Origin: Sipunculus nudus
Lineage: Eukaryota > Annelida > Sipuncula > Golfingiida > Sipunculidae
Assembly (NCBI GenBank): GCA_026874595.1
Contig: CM049306.1
Span: 15,831,019 to 15,895,018, forward strand
Reading direction: 5' to 3'
DNA: 64,000 nt
Shown here: piece after piece, positions 11,034-23,488 of the stretch
How the letters are laid out: each line of letters begins with the position of its first letter
Numbering within the stretch: the first letter of the stretch is position 1
The notes under the pieces: model-generated
Databases searched by the model: none
Seen by the model: the letters and a program-made list of their open reading frames with translations, nothing else
Told to the model about the DNA's origin: nothing
Translations under genes and position numbers: made by a program

Positions 11034-11582
11034 TTTTTAGCTCAGCTGACTGAAAGTCATCTGAGCTATAGCGATCACTCTTTGTCCGTCTTCCGTCTGT
11101 CCGTCTGTCCGTCCGTTAACCAGGCACAAATCATAACCACTGGACCTAGAACCTTGTAACTTGGCATTCTGAGAGGTCCATGAAAAATCTCCTTGGAAAC
11201 CAGAAATTAGGTCTCTGTTACCCATATCCTTCGAGCTATGGGGCCCCAAAGTACCCCCCAGAAAAGTAAAAAATTTCATACAAAAACTTCAATATCTCAT
11301 TAACTACATCACTGATGGTCATGATTTTTTGCATACATATTGATCATGAGATGTTCCATCAGTTCCTGCAGACTGGTGGCGCCACCTGTATTTTTTTTAT
11401 TTTTTACGAATTTTTTTCTCTATTTTTGAGACCTTTAAAAATACAGACACAATTTTGCCCTGTTGGTTAATCTGTTTGATGCTTCAGTTGAATGGGTATA
11501 TACTACCATTCAGATGAAAAAATTTCCTTTTGCGAAATCTCTTCCCAGTCAGCTGAGCGTCATGACCCATGGGTCACTTGTT
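11034..11582 (+). mobile_element. Short complete family-A element (549 bp)
   Basis: One monomer only: 5' hairpin, GTCC tract (11084-11115), GGTGGCGCCACC near 11377, then the 3' motif TCAGCTGAGC, palindrome GACCCATGGGTC and CACTTGTT. It is the smallest complete copy in the window and defines the minimum of the family. Confidence 0.8.
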
Positions 11583-13802
11583 ATTAAATTTTAACACATT
11601 TTTAGCTCAGCTGACTATAGTGATGGTCCGTCTTCTGGCTGTCTGGCCGACTGTTTTGAAATCGTTGGACTTACAGACCCAAAATTATACATACAGTTAG
11701 ATGTCCCCAAGTTCTCCTAGCAAACCAAAAACTTGGTAACTGCAACTTTGGGAAAACTTTCATTTTCAAGTAAAAACCTATTGTAATACTTAAAAACTGC
11801 CCAATATGAAAACCACTGGTGTCAATATATTCATGTTAATATAACCATTTCTGCATATATTTCCTATTTCATTCTTGAAATTAGGTCAATATTGCGTCCT
11901 CAAACATAATTATGACTTTGTCAAAAATCATGAAGTATATTTACTCACCTTAGGCCCAAAAAAATAAAATGCTTGGTTCTCAGGCACCACCCGCCTGAAT
12001 TTTAACCCCAATCATCATACATTTTAATTTATTTTTAGCGAACCTGTGAGCTTATGCGATGGTGTGGCGTTGTCCGTTGTCCGGCGTCCGGTGTCCGGCG
12101 TCTGTATGTTAACCCATACTATCTTGAAAACGGCAAGAATTAGCATCACAAAATTTATGCATAAAATTAGTCATCTAAAAAACTCTATTGGATTTTGCTT
12201 ATTTTTTGGCTAACTGCATTTTCTTAGATTTTATAGGGAAAAAGCTAAAAAAGCTTAAAAAATCTTCTTCTCCGAATATGTTCAGCCAAATTGTCCAATA
12301 TTTTACAGAAATGATTCCTGAAACAATCTCTCTCAAATTTGTTCGAATGGTGTAAGTTCAGGGAATTTTGGCCGAATTACAGGAAGTTGAACTTAGTCAT
12401 CTGTCCAAAAAAGCATACTAAAATTACAGTCTCAGAATGGCTTGAGCTATCATCACCAAATTTTATGCCAATGTTGGTCACATGAGTCATATCTGAAATT
12501 GAGGTATTGGTGGCGCCACCTACATCGGCCTTTTTTGTACGGGGGTCATCAGTGCCCGTATCATATTGACACCTACAAATAACTTCTTCTCTGAAACGAA
12601 ATGGCCAAATTGTTTAATATCGCACAGAAATGATCCTAGGGTAGTGCTTTCTGAAGTTTGTTCAATGGTCTCAGTTCAGTGACTTTGGGCTAAGTTATGG
12701 GAAGCTGAATTAAGTCATATGCCATAACAGCCCATTTTAGCTCAGTGGCTACAAAAATCTTCTTCTCAAAAACCACTGGGCCAAATTCTTAAATCTCACA
12801 CATTTATTATCCTTAGATGTTGATAATTCAAGTTTGTTCAAATGGTCTCAGTTCAGTGACTTTTGGCTGAGTTATGGAAAGCTGAATTTAGTCATATGCC
12901 ATGACAGCCCATGTTAGCTAAGTGGCTACAAAAATCTTCTTCTCAAAAACCACTGGGCCAAATTCTTAAATCTCACACATTAATTATCCTTAGAAGTTGA
13001 TAATTCAAGTTTGTTCAAATGCTTTTGGTTCAATGATTTTTGGCTGAGTTATGGGAAGCTGAACTTTGCCATTATGCTGTATTTTCCCATATGAGTTATA
13101 AACCTACAAAACATTTTTCGACTGATGATACTGAGGCCAGTTTGTTTAATATTTTGCAAGAATAATTCCTTGAATCATTCTAATAATAATTGTCTTTTAT
13201 GGTTCCAAAAAATGAATTTTGGCTGAATTATAAAGATTGAATTGAGTCATTTTACCATATATGTTAGCTGTGTGAAGCAGATACATCTAGCCTAGCGCCA
13301 GTTTATCAGCATCCATTACATCATGCCTCTAGACATTTAGATTTCAAAATATCTATGGAAAATATTGACAAGAATGTTTTTTAAAAGCTTTTAAAAAATG
13401 TAGATTTATGATATTACATATCATCTGTACACTATTCATAATTTCTCAGGAATAGCAGGAGCTACCATCCCCAAATTTTATGCAATTATCAGTCACATAT
13501 CAAATATTGATGGATTCAGCTTATTTTTGCTATCTGCATTTACTTAGATTTTACAGGGAAAAAGCTGATAAAAACTTCTTCAATATTTTACAGAAATGAT
13601 CCCAGAGGCAAGCCTTCTCAAGTTTGTTCAAATGGTTTGTGTTGGATAAATTTTAGCAGAGTTACATAACAGGCCAAGATTGTGTATGTTTCTTGAATAG
13701 GTTGAGAAACTGCCAACTGTTTCAGATTTGGCAACAGATCAAGAGTTCATTCAGTGCAGCCAGATTTAGACCAAGAGTTCAATCAGTGCAGCCAAGCACA
13801 AG

Positions 13803-13890
13803 GCATGTGATCACCTCATGGGCAGCATGTGATCATTTCATTGGTAGCATGTGACCACCTCATGAGTATCATGTGATCACCTCATGTTCA
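13803..13890. repeat. 22-bp minisatellite, four units
   Basis: Units beginning GCATGTGATCACCTCATG start at 13803, 13825 and 13847, with a fourth variant unit after that. Each is partly palindromic around TGATCA. Confidence 0.7.
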
Positions 13891-14204
13891 TTCAGTGCAG
13901 CCAAGTACAGGTCAAAAGTTCACTCAGTCTAGCCAGGTGCAGGTCAAGAGTTCACTCAGTGCAGTAGCCTGAGCCAGTAATTTGTCACAGTACACTCCGG
14001 ACAACACCCCCTCTCACCTAAGCCTGGTCAGCCTGGTGCATCAGACTCAAGGCCTGATATTCTGACCTGTCTATGTGTCTTTAATGGCTTTTTCGTTCAC
14101 AAGACCAGTGTCGCCATCTACAATGACTTTTGCAAAGTGTATGTGCCTGCTTAATTCTATGGAGGAATTTGATATATCAGCCTGAAATTGGGCATATTTA
14201 TACA

Positions 14205-15386
14205 CTAGCTGATAGACCCAGTATACCGGGCTTATTACCGGGGTTGGGGAGATTTATAAACTGAGATGTGAAATGTATGCTAATTTTTTTTATTCTAAAA
14301 GTTAACAGAAAATATAGGTTTTCAGTGGGAAACTGTCTCAATAAGATATGTATAAACATTTTGGCACGACTTCAGAATAACTCACGAACCTCTATGAGGC
14401 ACAACAGTTCTATGAACAAAAAACGTTTCTATGTCCAGCTGCCTGTATCTTAATTTTGCCACTTATGTTTATCTGCCTCTTACTTTTAAATTACATGAAT
14501 CCTAAACATCATCCCGCCCGTCTGTATAAACTTATAACCTGGTGGAGACAATTCGTGAGAGATCCTGCAGTCGCTCCAATATTTTTAACATTTATTTTGT
14601 GGGGCTCTCCTCGTGGCATGAAATTTATACCCCGGTATATTTACCTTGAAGACCTGGACATTGATGGTGTTTACATTGCGAACCGGAATGAGACGCGGGG
14701 GCATTCAGGTTTTCAATGATATTTGACTGGATTCTATCATTGGACGTATTAAGATTAGGTTGATGTGAGGAACACATGAAACATTAATTAAATGTACGTT
14801 GCAAGGAAACTGTTCCTGAAGAAAGAAACAGAAATATGCATACCTCGTAAGCAGCAGAAGCAGACCCAACGGGACTGCATGCAGAGGGCCCGTATTCATT
14901 TTCAACAGCCGCAAACTTTTTTTAATCGTATCAGACAAATTTTGAGGCCTGAAACCCCCGGCACCACCCCAGCCCTGTTCCTGAAATTGGGACCTTGAAT
15001 TAGGTTTTGTCATTAATCCTCCTGGGTTGAACTCTCCATTTCATAAAGCGAGAAACATGTGTTTTACCCTTTTACTGACCATGCACGTGGTTCAAATCCA
15101 CGTTATTCATATGAACAAAAGTCCTTAGTGTTAGGGGTTAAGTGACCACGATGCACGCATTCCGGTGATTGCCGAAGGCAGTTCAACTGTGCTCGGTAGA
15201 AAAATGGAAAAATCACTCAAAATTATATGTATATTAAAAATTATTTATTTTCATATCGCCTATGTCACTGCGGGGATAATAACCTTTAAAATGATGTATG
15301 GCACAATATTGTACAAAACGCGGTTATAGAGAACACTGCGAACAAACGTGAACTGAATTCCTTTTATAAGTATTAGATGTCAAATA
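14205..15386. other. Unidentified insertion within family B
   Basis: The B body breaks off after ATTTATACAC near 14204 and resumes with TAGCTTTGTCGTATAC near 15387, judged against the B copy near 57820. The insert has open frames at 14268-14453 and 14456-14719 (plus) that resemble nothing I know. Its 15060-15110 region has a T-arm-like hairpin around GGTTCAAATCC. No inverted ends or clear target duplication were seen. Confidence 0.45.
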
Positions 15387-17345
15387 GCTTTGTCGTATAC
15401 AAGACTGGTGGTGCCACCTTCAATAATTTTTGTGTTGTGTGCACCCATGCCAGAATTTCAGCAGTGATGTTTGTGTATTGTTTCTTGTTCAAAATGTTTA
15501 GTACTTGCATCGTTCATATATATGAAAAGTAGTGGTTCAGCATTGAAGCGTTATACCTGGTGTATATCCATATGCACAGGTTCGCATTAGGCCTGTAGGC
15601 CTTGTTGAATCTTTCAATAGGAGAATTTCCTATGATTTCCTATGTTATGTAGTGCTTGTACCTGTTTTGCAAAAAAAAACCCTGTTAATTTCATGCTTTT
15701 CCCTGATCATATGATATTTTTATTGAAACATACAACAAAGGTAAATAATAAAATGCCACCCGCCTTAGATTTCTGAAAAAAAGTGCCTGAAAACCATACC
15801 TTTTTATTATTTTTGCCTAACAAGATAATTGTTGAAGCTAGAGATTTTTTCTTGGGATTATCTTTATTTAATCAAGATTTAATTTTATACTAGAAATCAG
15901 ATTAGAATTTCATAAATTTTAGTGATTAGCATAATTGTAAAATCATTACCTTAAATTTCAAGTTGGCCAACTTTGACCATTGCACATCGTTTTCCTATTG
16001 GCAGTATTAATTCAATTTTCACAGTATGTATAAATAAGGACTTAAACTTTTAAAAATCTGAAATTTGAAAAACAAATTCAAAAGTATGGCTAGAAATTGA
16101 TTTTTATTTGAAGGCCCTATTGTATTGACTTGCATTGTCAATCCCCAGGCAGCCTACTTCTGGTCACTACAGCCCTGCCTGGGTAACCTTATTAGTAATG
16201 CAACACTGGTTGAGCACCCCTGTTAAATTGTCACAGGGGTAAAGTAATTCACATACCCCCCCCCCCCACCCCATCCCTACACACACAGCAATATTCACCA
16301 AGTGTAATTTCAAAAATGTTTTTGTTTAAACTGTATTTTCTTAATTGTAAAGCTGTTTCACTCATATGTACCAAACTTTGCTTGAGATGGTAATTCAAAG
16401 ACTAATCAAGAAGTAATGTTACTTGTTTAAAGAAATTAATTTCCATTTAAATAATGTTTACATATTAAAATATAATTAAACTCATCAGTATGAATAAATT
16501 GATAACATATGATCCAAATTATTGATAAATAAAGGCATTTGATAAATATTTGATACTTAAAAAATAAGTACATTTGATGCTTGATGTGGTATTATCTGAC
16601 AAATTTAGGGATATATTATCATGCATTTTAGAATTGTGAATCAACTTATGTGTAGAATTAATTAATGTGTTCTGCAATTCATATTTTAAGTAAAAAGCTG
16701 TAAATTGTAATATGTTCAATCTCATAAATGATATATGAAAGCCATGATTAAAATGTTTTGAATTTGCATTTGGAAATATGTTTAGCCTGTTTTTAGAATT
16801 ATTAATTACATTAACACATAGTTTGTTTGTTAAATGTATCTTTCATATCACTCTCAGGTCCATCATGTTTTTAATCCTCAGTGCATTAAATGGTTTCAGG
16901 TCACAATATTCATGGATAACATAGTGCAATATGCACTTATCAGATTGAGTTTATGCTCATTTGGAAATTTTTACAGCATTTTATTGCAGAGTATAAATTA
17001 AACGTGTATTATTATACTTCAGCTAGTCTCCACTTAATATTTCTGCCTTATAGTATAATTGACAGGGGTATATACATTCCCAGGGGAGTGGTTATTTTAA
17101 GCACACATTACTATCACATAGCTGAAATACTGATACTTGATACTTTATATTTGATCATGAGAGGCTCTTGCATCTTTGGTATAGTTCATCAAAAGGCACA
17201 GTATTAGTTTGGCAAACATGTATTTAGTATTTGATAGCACGGCCATTTCCTCTTAGCTAATTTATATAAAAACAAATTTAGAAAAAAGTATATCTTGCAC
17301 TTGCTAAAAATCAGATGAGTGCTGTGACCCATAGGTCCCTTGTTT

Positions 17346-18006
17346 TCTCTATTTTTAAGACCTTCAAACAAAGCAGTCAGGACAATAACAAGGCACAAAC
17401 CCTAACTGTTAGACCTAGAAACTTTTATTTGTACATGGGGAGGTCTTAGGCAAATCTCCTCGGAAACCAAAAATTAGATCATGGTACGCGACATATGATC
17501 TGTGAGCTACTGGCTGAAAACATGATTTCGAGCACCCAGAGAGTCAGACAAGGCACAAATCTTCTAATGTGACTTCAAGGAGGTCCTGGATATATGTACT
17601 TGGAATCATGAAATTAGGTCACTGTGATATCTATATTTTGCGAGTAACTGGCAAAAAACATGACTTTTGGCACCGTGACAGTTACAAAGGGCACAAATTG
17701 TATCCATTAGGCCTAGAATATTCTAACGTAACATCCAGATAGTTTCTGGGCAAACTTTTTCAGAAACCTTAAGCTAGGTCATGATGACCCGTATTCTGCA
17801 AGCCACTCGCCAAAAACATGATTATGAGCACCCAGAGAGTCAGACAGGGAACAAATTGTATCCATTTGGCCTACAATCTTCTTATGTGACATTCAGGGAG
17901 GTCATGGATAAATGTCCTTGAAAATATGAAATTAGGTCACTGTGACCTGTATTCTGTGAGCTGTGGGGAAAAAACATGAATTGAGCACCCTTGAAGTCAG
18001 ATGTGT
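17346..18006 (+). repeat. D-type monomer array, left part
   Basis: About four diverged monomers of roughly 150-170 bp with recurring marks: CAGACAAGGCACAAAT, CCTAGAA, GGAGGTC, GAAATTAGGTCA and GAGCACCC. It resembles the family-A monomer (shared GGCACAAAT, GACCTAGAA, GAAATTAGGT) and is probably an older relative. It continues at 35398 after the F element and the gypsy element. Confidence 0.65.
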
Positions 18007-18268
18007 ATGTCACAGGCGAAATTAGAATCCAGGCGGATTTTAAATCCGCCTAGACGAGATTGAAATTTTGATTTCGCCTATGCTAAATCACAATCCAAAA
18101 TATGCAGTATGCACCATTTATAATAAGCAATATATATAAATAAAATTGTCAAATACCTGCATCTTCCTTGCCTCTTACAGCTAATAAAAAGCAAAATTTT
18201 AATGTTATTTGCCAAGGCAAAAAATAAATACTGAAACCTGAAAAAATCAGACTGAAAATATACCTGTG

Positions 18269-21200
18269 TTTTTTAGCAAACCTGTGAGCTTATGCGATGA
18301 TGCGGCGTCAAACGTCGTGCGGCGTCTACGTTAACCATAGCTATCTCAAAAACGGCAGGAGCTAGCATCACCAAATTTTTTGCAAATAGTCAGTCATCCA
18401 AAAAACTATATCAGATTTTGTTTATTTTTTTTTCTAACTGCATTTTCTTAGGTTTTATAGGGAAAAAGCTAAAAAAGCTTTAAAAATCTTCTTCTCCGAA
18501 ACTGTCCAGCCAAATTGTCCAATATTCCCTGGAACAATCTTTCTCAAGTTCGTTCAAATGGTTCCAGTTTGGAGATATTTGGCCGAGTTACAGGAGGTTG
18601 AACTTTAACAAAGTTCTGTGCAAAAAAGCATATTAAAATTACAATCTCAGAAACGGCTGGAGCTATCATCACCAAATCATCTGAAACCATATGGCCAAAA
18701 TGTTTAATATCGCACAGAAATGATCCTAGGGTAGTGCTTTCTGAAGTTTGTTCAAATGGTCTCTTTTAAGTGACTTTTGGCTAAGTTATAGGAAGCTGAA
18801 TTTAGTCATATGCCATAACAGCCCATTTTAGCTCAGTGGCTACAAAGATCTTTTTCTCAAAAACCACTGGGCTAAATTCTTAAATCTCACACATTAATTA
18901 TCCTCAGATATTGATAATTCAAGTTTGTTCAAATGGTTTTGATTCAGTGCTTTTTGGCTGAGTTACGGGAAGCTGAACTTAGCCAGTTGGCTGTATCTTC
19001 CTATATGAGTTATAAACTTGCGAAACGTTTTTCGACTGATGCCACTGATGCCAGTTTATTAAATATTTTACAAGAATAATCCCTACATAAATTCTTATAA
19101 TAATTGTCATTAATGGTTCCACATGAATGATTTTTGGCTGAATTATGGAGATTGAATTGAGTCATTTTGCCATATATGTTAGCTGTGTGATGCATTTACA
19201 TCTAGCCTGGCACCAGTTTATAAGCATCTATTACATCATGCCACTAGACATTTAGATTTCAGGTTATATTTGGTTAATATTGACAAAAAATTTTTTTGAA
19301 AGCTTTTAAAAAATTTAGATTTATGATTGAAGTTATTCATCATACCAGGCAATGTTACAATCATGGATATTCAGCTCTCTGTGGCTATATAAAGACAACT
19401 ATACGTTGATTATAAATTATTGGTATCCCTACTCAACTTAATTCAAGAATTTGCCATCAATGATATATATGTGTATTTTAATTTTGATGTCTTTGATGGT
19501 ATTCTCATTTACAAGACAGGTGGTGCCACCTTCATTGACTAGAATTTTTAAAATTTGGAATAATGATCGGTCACATGTGAACTGCTATGCCCTCATTTTT
19601 GGTTGACCTCTGACCTTTCCTCTCTGCCCAGCGTCCATTTGTGCGTCTTTTTCCACACATAAACCCACATATCTCGGGAACCGTTTGACTGATAAGGCTA
19701 AAAATTTTGCACAAATGTAGCCCTTGGAAAGCTTTATAACATACACTTAAATGGTGGCGCCACCTGAAACAATCATTGCACAGCGTCCATCTGTTCATCT
19801 GCCTTGGGATAAAAACACATATATCTCTGCATTGGTTGGACTCACCCGCCTGAAATTTTGCATGTGTATACATCCTGGACAGCTTTCTTGATTTCATGAC
19901 AGGTGGCGCCACCTACTTTCACGTTTTAGCTACAGACATCCAAGCTCATATCTCCGGAACCGTTTGACCAGTTGGGCCAAAATTTTGCATGTGTAAAGAT
20001 CTCCCATAGCTCTTTATCATACGCAAAACTGGTGGTGCCACCTGTAACCATTTTTGCACAGTGTCCATCTATTCATCTGCATCGGGATAAAATCACTCAT
20101 ATCTCGGCAGTGGTTTCACTTATCCACCTGATATTTTGCAGGTTTATAAATCTTTGATAGCTTTCTTAATTTTATGACAGGTGGCACCACCTACATTCAT
20201 ATTTCGCTGCAGACATCCAAGCTCATATCTCAATAACCATTTGACTGATTTGGCAAAAATTTTGCATGTTTATAGATCTCACATAGCTCTTTATCATACG
20301 CAAAACTGGTGGTGCCACCTGCAATCATTTTTGCACAGCATCCGTCTATTTGTTTGCCATGGCATAAAATCACTCATATCTCGGCAGTGATTTGACAAAT
20401 CTGTCTAAAATTTTGCAGGTATATACATCTTGGATAGCTTTCTGGATTTTGTGGCAGGTTGCGCCACCTACATTTATGTATACGCTGCAGACATTCAGGC
20501 TTATATCTCAGGATTGGTTTGACATATCCCCCTGAAATTTTGCATGTGTATAGATCTCATTTAGCTCTTAATCATAAACAAAATTGGTGGCACCACCTGC
20601 CACCATTTTTGCATAGCACCCATTCTGTTTTTCTGCCATGGGCTAAAATCACTCATATCTTAGTAGTGGTTTAACTTATCTGCCTAAAATTTTGCATGTT
20701 TATACATCTTGGACAGCCTTCTGGATTTTGGGGTAGAAGGCGCAACCTACATTCAAATTTACGCTGCAGACATTCAAGCTCATATCTCAGGAACCATGAC
20801 CAATTTGGCAAAAATTTTGCATGTTTATAGATTTCACATAGCTCTTAATCATACGCAAAACTGGTGGTGCCACCTGCAATCATTTTTGCACAGCATCCGT
20901 CTATTTGTTTGCCGTGGCATAAAATCACTCATATCTCGGCAGTGGTTTGACATATCTGTCTAAAATTTTGCAGGTTTATACATCTTGGATAGCTTTCTGG
21001 ATTTTGTGGCAGGTGGCGCCACCTACATTTATGTATACGCTGCAGACATTCAGGCTTATATCTCATGACTGGTTTGACATTTCCCCCTAAAATTTTGCAT
21101 GTGTATAGATCTCATTTAGCTCTTAATCATACACAAAATTGGTGGCACCACCTGCCACCATTTTTGCATAGCACCCATTCTGTTTTTCTGCCATGGGCTA

Positions 21201-21645
21201 AAATCACTCATATCTTAGTATTGGTTTAACTTATCTGCCTAAAATTTTGCATGTTTATACATCTTGGACAGCCTTCTGGATTTTGGGGTAGAAGGCGCAA
21301 CCTACATACACATATCGGCTGCAGACATCCAGGCTATTATGCAACACACCTCACTCTATTTCCCCTTGCCACTCATCCATGCCTCACTTCACCTTTCCTA
21401 CTCTGATTTTGGCGGATACATGAAGTCGCTTGTTGACTACCCATATTCTAGTTTTTGTGTTGTGTGCACCCATGCCAGAATTGAAGCAGTGATGTTTGTT
21501 TAATTGTTTCTTGTTCTTAGTGTTTAGTACTTGCATTGTTCATATACATGTTACACATGTTCTTGAAAAGTAATGGTCCAGCATTGAAGCATTATACCTG
21601 GTGTAATCTCATTGCACAGGTTCGCATTAGGCCTGTTGGCCTTGT
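18269..21645 (+). mobile_element. Family-B element containing an E copy
   Basis: T-run start, then GCAAACCTGTGAGCTTATGCG and a short GGCGTC-type tract. The body runs to about 19535, is interrupted by E (about 19540-21451), resumes with TTTTTGTGTTGTGTGCACCC and ends with CACAGGTTCGC, AGGCCTGTTGGCCT and TGTT. Family C starts in the very T-run that ends this copy. Confidence 0.75.
19540..21451 (+). mobile_element. Family-E element, 5' worn, with 280-bp monomers
   Basis: It begins near a TCACATGTGAACTGCT segment shared with the intact E copy. Tandem half-monomers of about 140 bp follow, each with a GGTGGYGCCACC palindrome. It ends with GGCGGATAC, a hairpin and CCATATTCTAG, followed by T. The expected 5' GTATCCGCC hairpin is absent, so the 5' end is truncated or diverged. 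Family B sequence flanks both sides. Confidence 0.65.
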
Positions 21646-22304
21646 TTTTTTAGTTCACTCTGTGAACTTATGCCATGGCGCAGCGTCCGCCGTCCACTGT
21701 CCACTGTCCACTGTCAACTGTCCACCGTCCACCGTCTGTTGCCAAATATCTCAACAGCCACATCAGCTATCTTCATAAAACTTTGCAGAATTACTAATCT
21801 TGGGATGGACATGCAAAAATAAGCTTTTGGTGGCGCCACCTATGTTGACCTACTTTCTGCGGGATTAAATGGTCTTTTAAACTTCTTTCAAGATAAGTCA
21901 TAAAGTATTAATATTTGGCCTTCATATCATAGTCAACAGTTCCTTAGAGGAAGGGGAATAATTTGAGTATAAATTCAGTCAAGTCATATTCAAGATGGCT
22001 TCTCTACGGAACTTCAAATTCTGTCGATCGTAAAATATGACAGCTTGATGTGTTTCTATGTATACATGATGTATTGTCTGTTACCAAATATCTTAGGAAC
22101 TGCTGCAGCCTTCAGTTTCAAATTTCACAGGAATATTAATCATGTGACTGCTAAATGATTTTGACCTCCAGGTGGCGCCACCTGTGTTGACCTACTTTCT
22201 GCGGGGAAAAATGGTCTTTTCCACTTCTTCCAAGATAAGTCACAAAGTATTGATATTTTGGCCTTCATATCATAGCCAACAGTTCCTTAGAGGAAGGGGA
22301 ATAA
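21646..22304 (+). mobile_element. Family-C 5' part (first duplicate)
   Basis: It starts in the T-run ending the B copy, then has GTTCACTCTGTGAAC (a self-complementary hairpin), a short run of CCGTCCACTGTCC units (about 21686-21740) and one 339-type monomer with GGTGGCGCCACC at 22171-22182. Family E interrupts it at 22305. The intact relation is in the second duplicate (24934 onward). Confidence 0.75.
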
Positions 22305-22350
22305 TTGTATCCGCCAATACAGAGTTTTGCGGATACTATGTTTTCAGCTG

Positions 22351-22376
22351 GCCGCCGCCGCCGCCGCCGCCGCCGC
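22351..22376 (+). repeat. (GCC)n trinucleotide repeat
   Basis: Almost nine pure GCC units directly after the E 5' hairpin; the duplicate at 25639-25664 has the same length. Confidence 0.9.
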
Positions 22377-22775
22377 TTAGGTGTCCGGAGAACTCCTCCG
22401 TAACCGCTGGGCGGAATTTTCCGAAACCCGGGATTATGTTCGGGTCACATGTGAACTGCTGCGCCCCGATTTTGTTTTGACCTCTGACCTTTCCTTTGCG
22501 CTCTGCGTCCGTTTGTGCGTCTGTTTCCACACATAAACCCACATATCTCGGGAACCGTTTGACCGATCAGGAAAATTTTTTTGCTCAAATGTAGCCCTCG
22601 GAGAGCTTTATAACATACACCAAAAATGGTGGCGCCACCTGCAACCATGTTTGCACAGTGTCCATCTGTTCGTCTGCCTTGGGTTAAAATCACTCATATC
22701 TCTGCAGTGACTTGACTAATTCACCTGAAATTCGGCATGCGTAAACATCCTGGATAGCTTTTCTGATTTTATGAC

Positions 22776-23488
22776 AGGTGGCGCCACCTACATTCACGTT
22801 TACGCTGCAGACATCCAAGCTCATATCTCGGGAACCGTTTGACCGATCAGGAAAATTCTTTTGCACAAATGTAGCCCTTGGAGAGCTTTATAACAGACAC
22901 CAAAAATGGTGGCGCCACCTGCAACCATGTTTGCACAGTGTCCATCTGTTCGTCTGCCTTGGGTTAAAATCACTCATATCTCTGCAGTGACTTGACTAAT
23001 TCACCTGAAATTGGGCATGCGTATACATCCTGGATAGCTTTTCTGATTTTATGACAGGTGGCGCCACCTACATTCACGTTTACGCTGCAGACATCAAAAG
23101 TCATATCTCGGGAACCGTTTGACCGATCAGGAAAATTCTTTTGCACAAATGTAGCCCTTGGAGAGCTTTATAACATACACCAAAAATGGTGGCGCTACCT
23201 GCAACCATGTTTGCACAGTGTCCATCTGTTTGTCTGCCTTGGGTTAAAATCACTCATATCTCTGCAGTGACTTGACTAATTCACCTGAAATTTAGCATGC
23301 GTATACATCCTGGATAGCTTTTCTGATTTTATGACAGGTGGCGCCACCTATATTCACGTTTACGCTGCAGACATCCAAGCTCATATCTCAGGAACCGTTT
23401 GACCGATCAGGAAAATTTTTTTGCACAAATGTAGCCCTTGGAGAGCTTTATAACATACACCGAAAATGGTGGCACCACCTGCAACCAT
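22776..23488 (+). repeat. 280-bp tandem monomers of family E
   Basis: Units start at the GGTGGCGCCACC near 22778, 23058 and 23338 (exact 280-bp spacing). Each holds a second palindrome about 140 bp on, so the unit is itself a diverged dimer. Translations such as MAPPTFTFTLQTSK repeat only because the DNA does. Confidence 0.85.

Larger units (their letters stand above)
12032..15606 (+). mobile_element. Family-B element with an unidentified insertion
   Basis: It starts TTTTTAGCGAACCTGTGAGC and has a GTCC/GGCGTCC microsatellite. The body has AT-rich monomers reading like GGCTGAGTTATGGGAAGCTGAA, then a 22-bp minisatellite (13803-13890). The 3' end has CACAGGTTCGC (inverted copy of the 5' GCGAACCTGTG), the palindrome AGGCCTGTAGGCCT and TTGTT. 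A segment at about 14205-15386 has no counterpart in the other B copies and is therefore inserted. Confidence 0.75.
11599..17345 (+). mobile_element. Family-A2 element split by a family-B insertion
   Basis: The 5' end is A-like (TTTTAGCTCAGCTGACTATAG) but the body differs: segments reading TAGATGTCCCCAA, AAACCTATT and a long AT-rich 3' half with a poly-C tract (about 16256-16267). The 3' end is a variant, CAGATGAGTGCTGTGACCC then GGTCCCTTGTT (17311-17345). The B copy (12032-15606) splits it; A2 body is recognisable up to 12031 and again after 15607. Confidence 0.65.
20201..23488 (+). repeat. Tandem duplication, copy 1 (3288 bp)
   Basis: Each landmark recurs 3288 bp later: the E end (21451/24739), B 3' end, C 5' end, GCC run (22351/25639) and 280-bp monomers. 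By eye the two copies are almost identical; one difference noted is G/T at 20212/23500. The junction at 23488/23489 joins an E-type monomer of the second E to one of the first E, as unequal exchange between homologous monomers would produce. Confidence 0.9.
22305..23488 (+). mobile_element. Family-E 5' part (first duplicate, truncated at the duplication junction)
   Basis: It begins TTGTATCCGCC with a hairpin GTATCCGC...GCGGATAC (22307-22336), then a GCC trinucleotide run and about three 280-bp monomers, and stops at 23488. Confidence 0.75.

Noticed and set aside
3488-11279. Recurring minus-strand ORFs reading MGNRDLISGF...
   Set aside because: Translations of family-A monomers, present in each copy with random stops and differing lengths; not genes.
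15050-15115. Possible tRNA gene (T-arm-like CGTGG TTCAAAT CCACG)
   Set aside because: The T-arm is perfect but no acceptor, D-arm or A box lies at the right distance upstream; at most a fragment of a tRNA-derived repeat.
22336-22542. Minus ORF with poly-Gly (68 aa), duplicated at 25624-25830
   Set aside because: Comes from the GCC run at the E 5' end and continues through monomer sequence; duplicated with the DNA.
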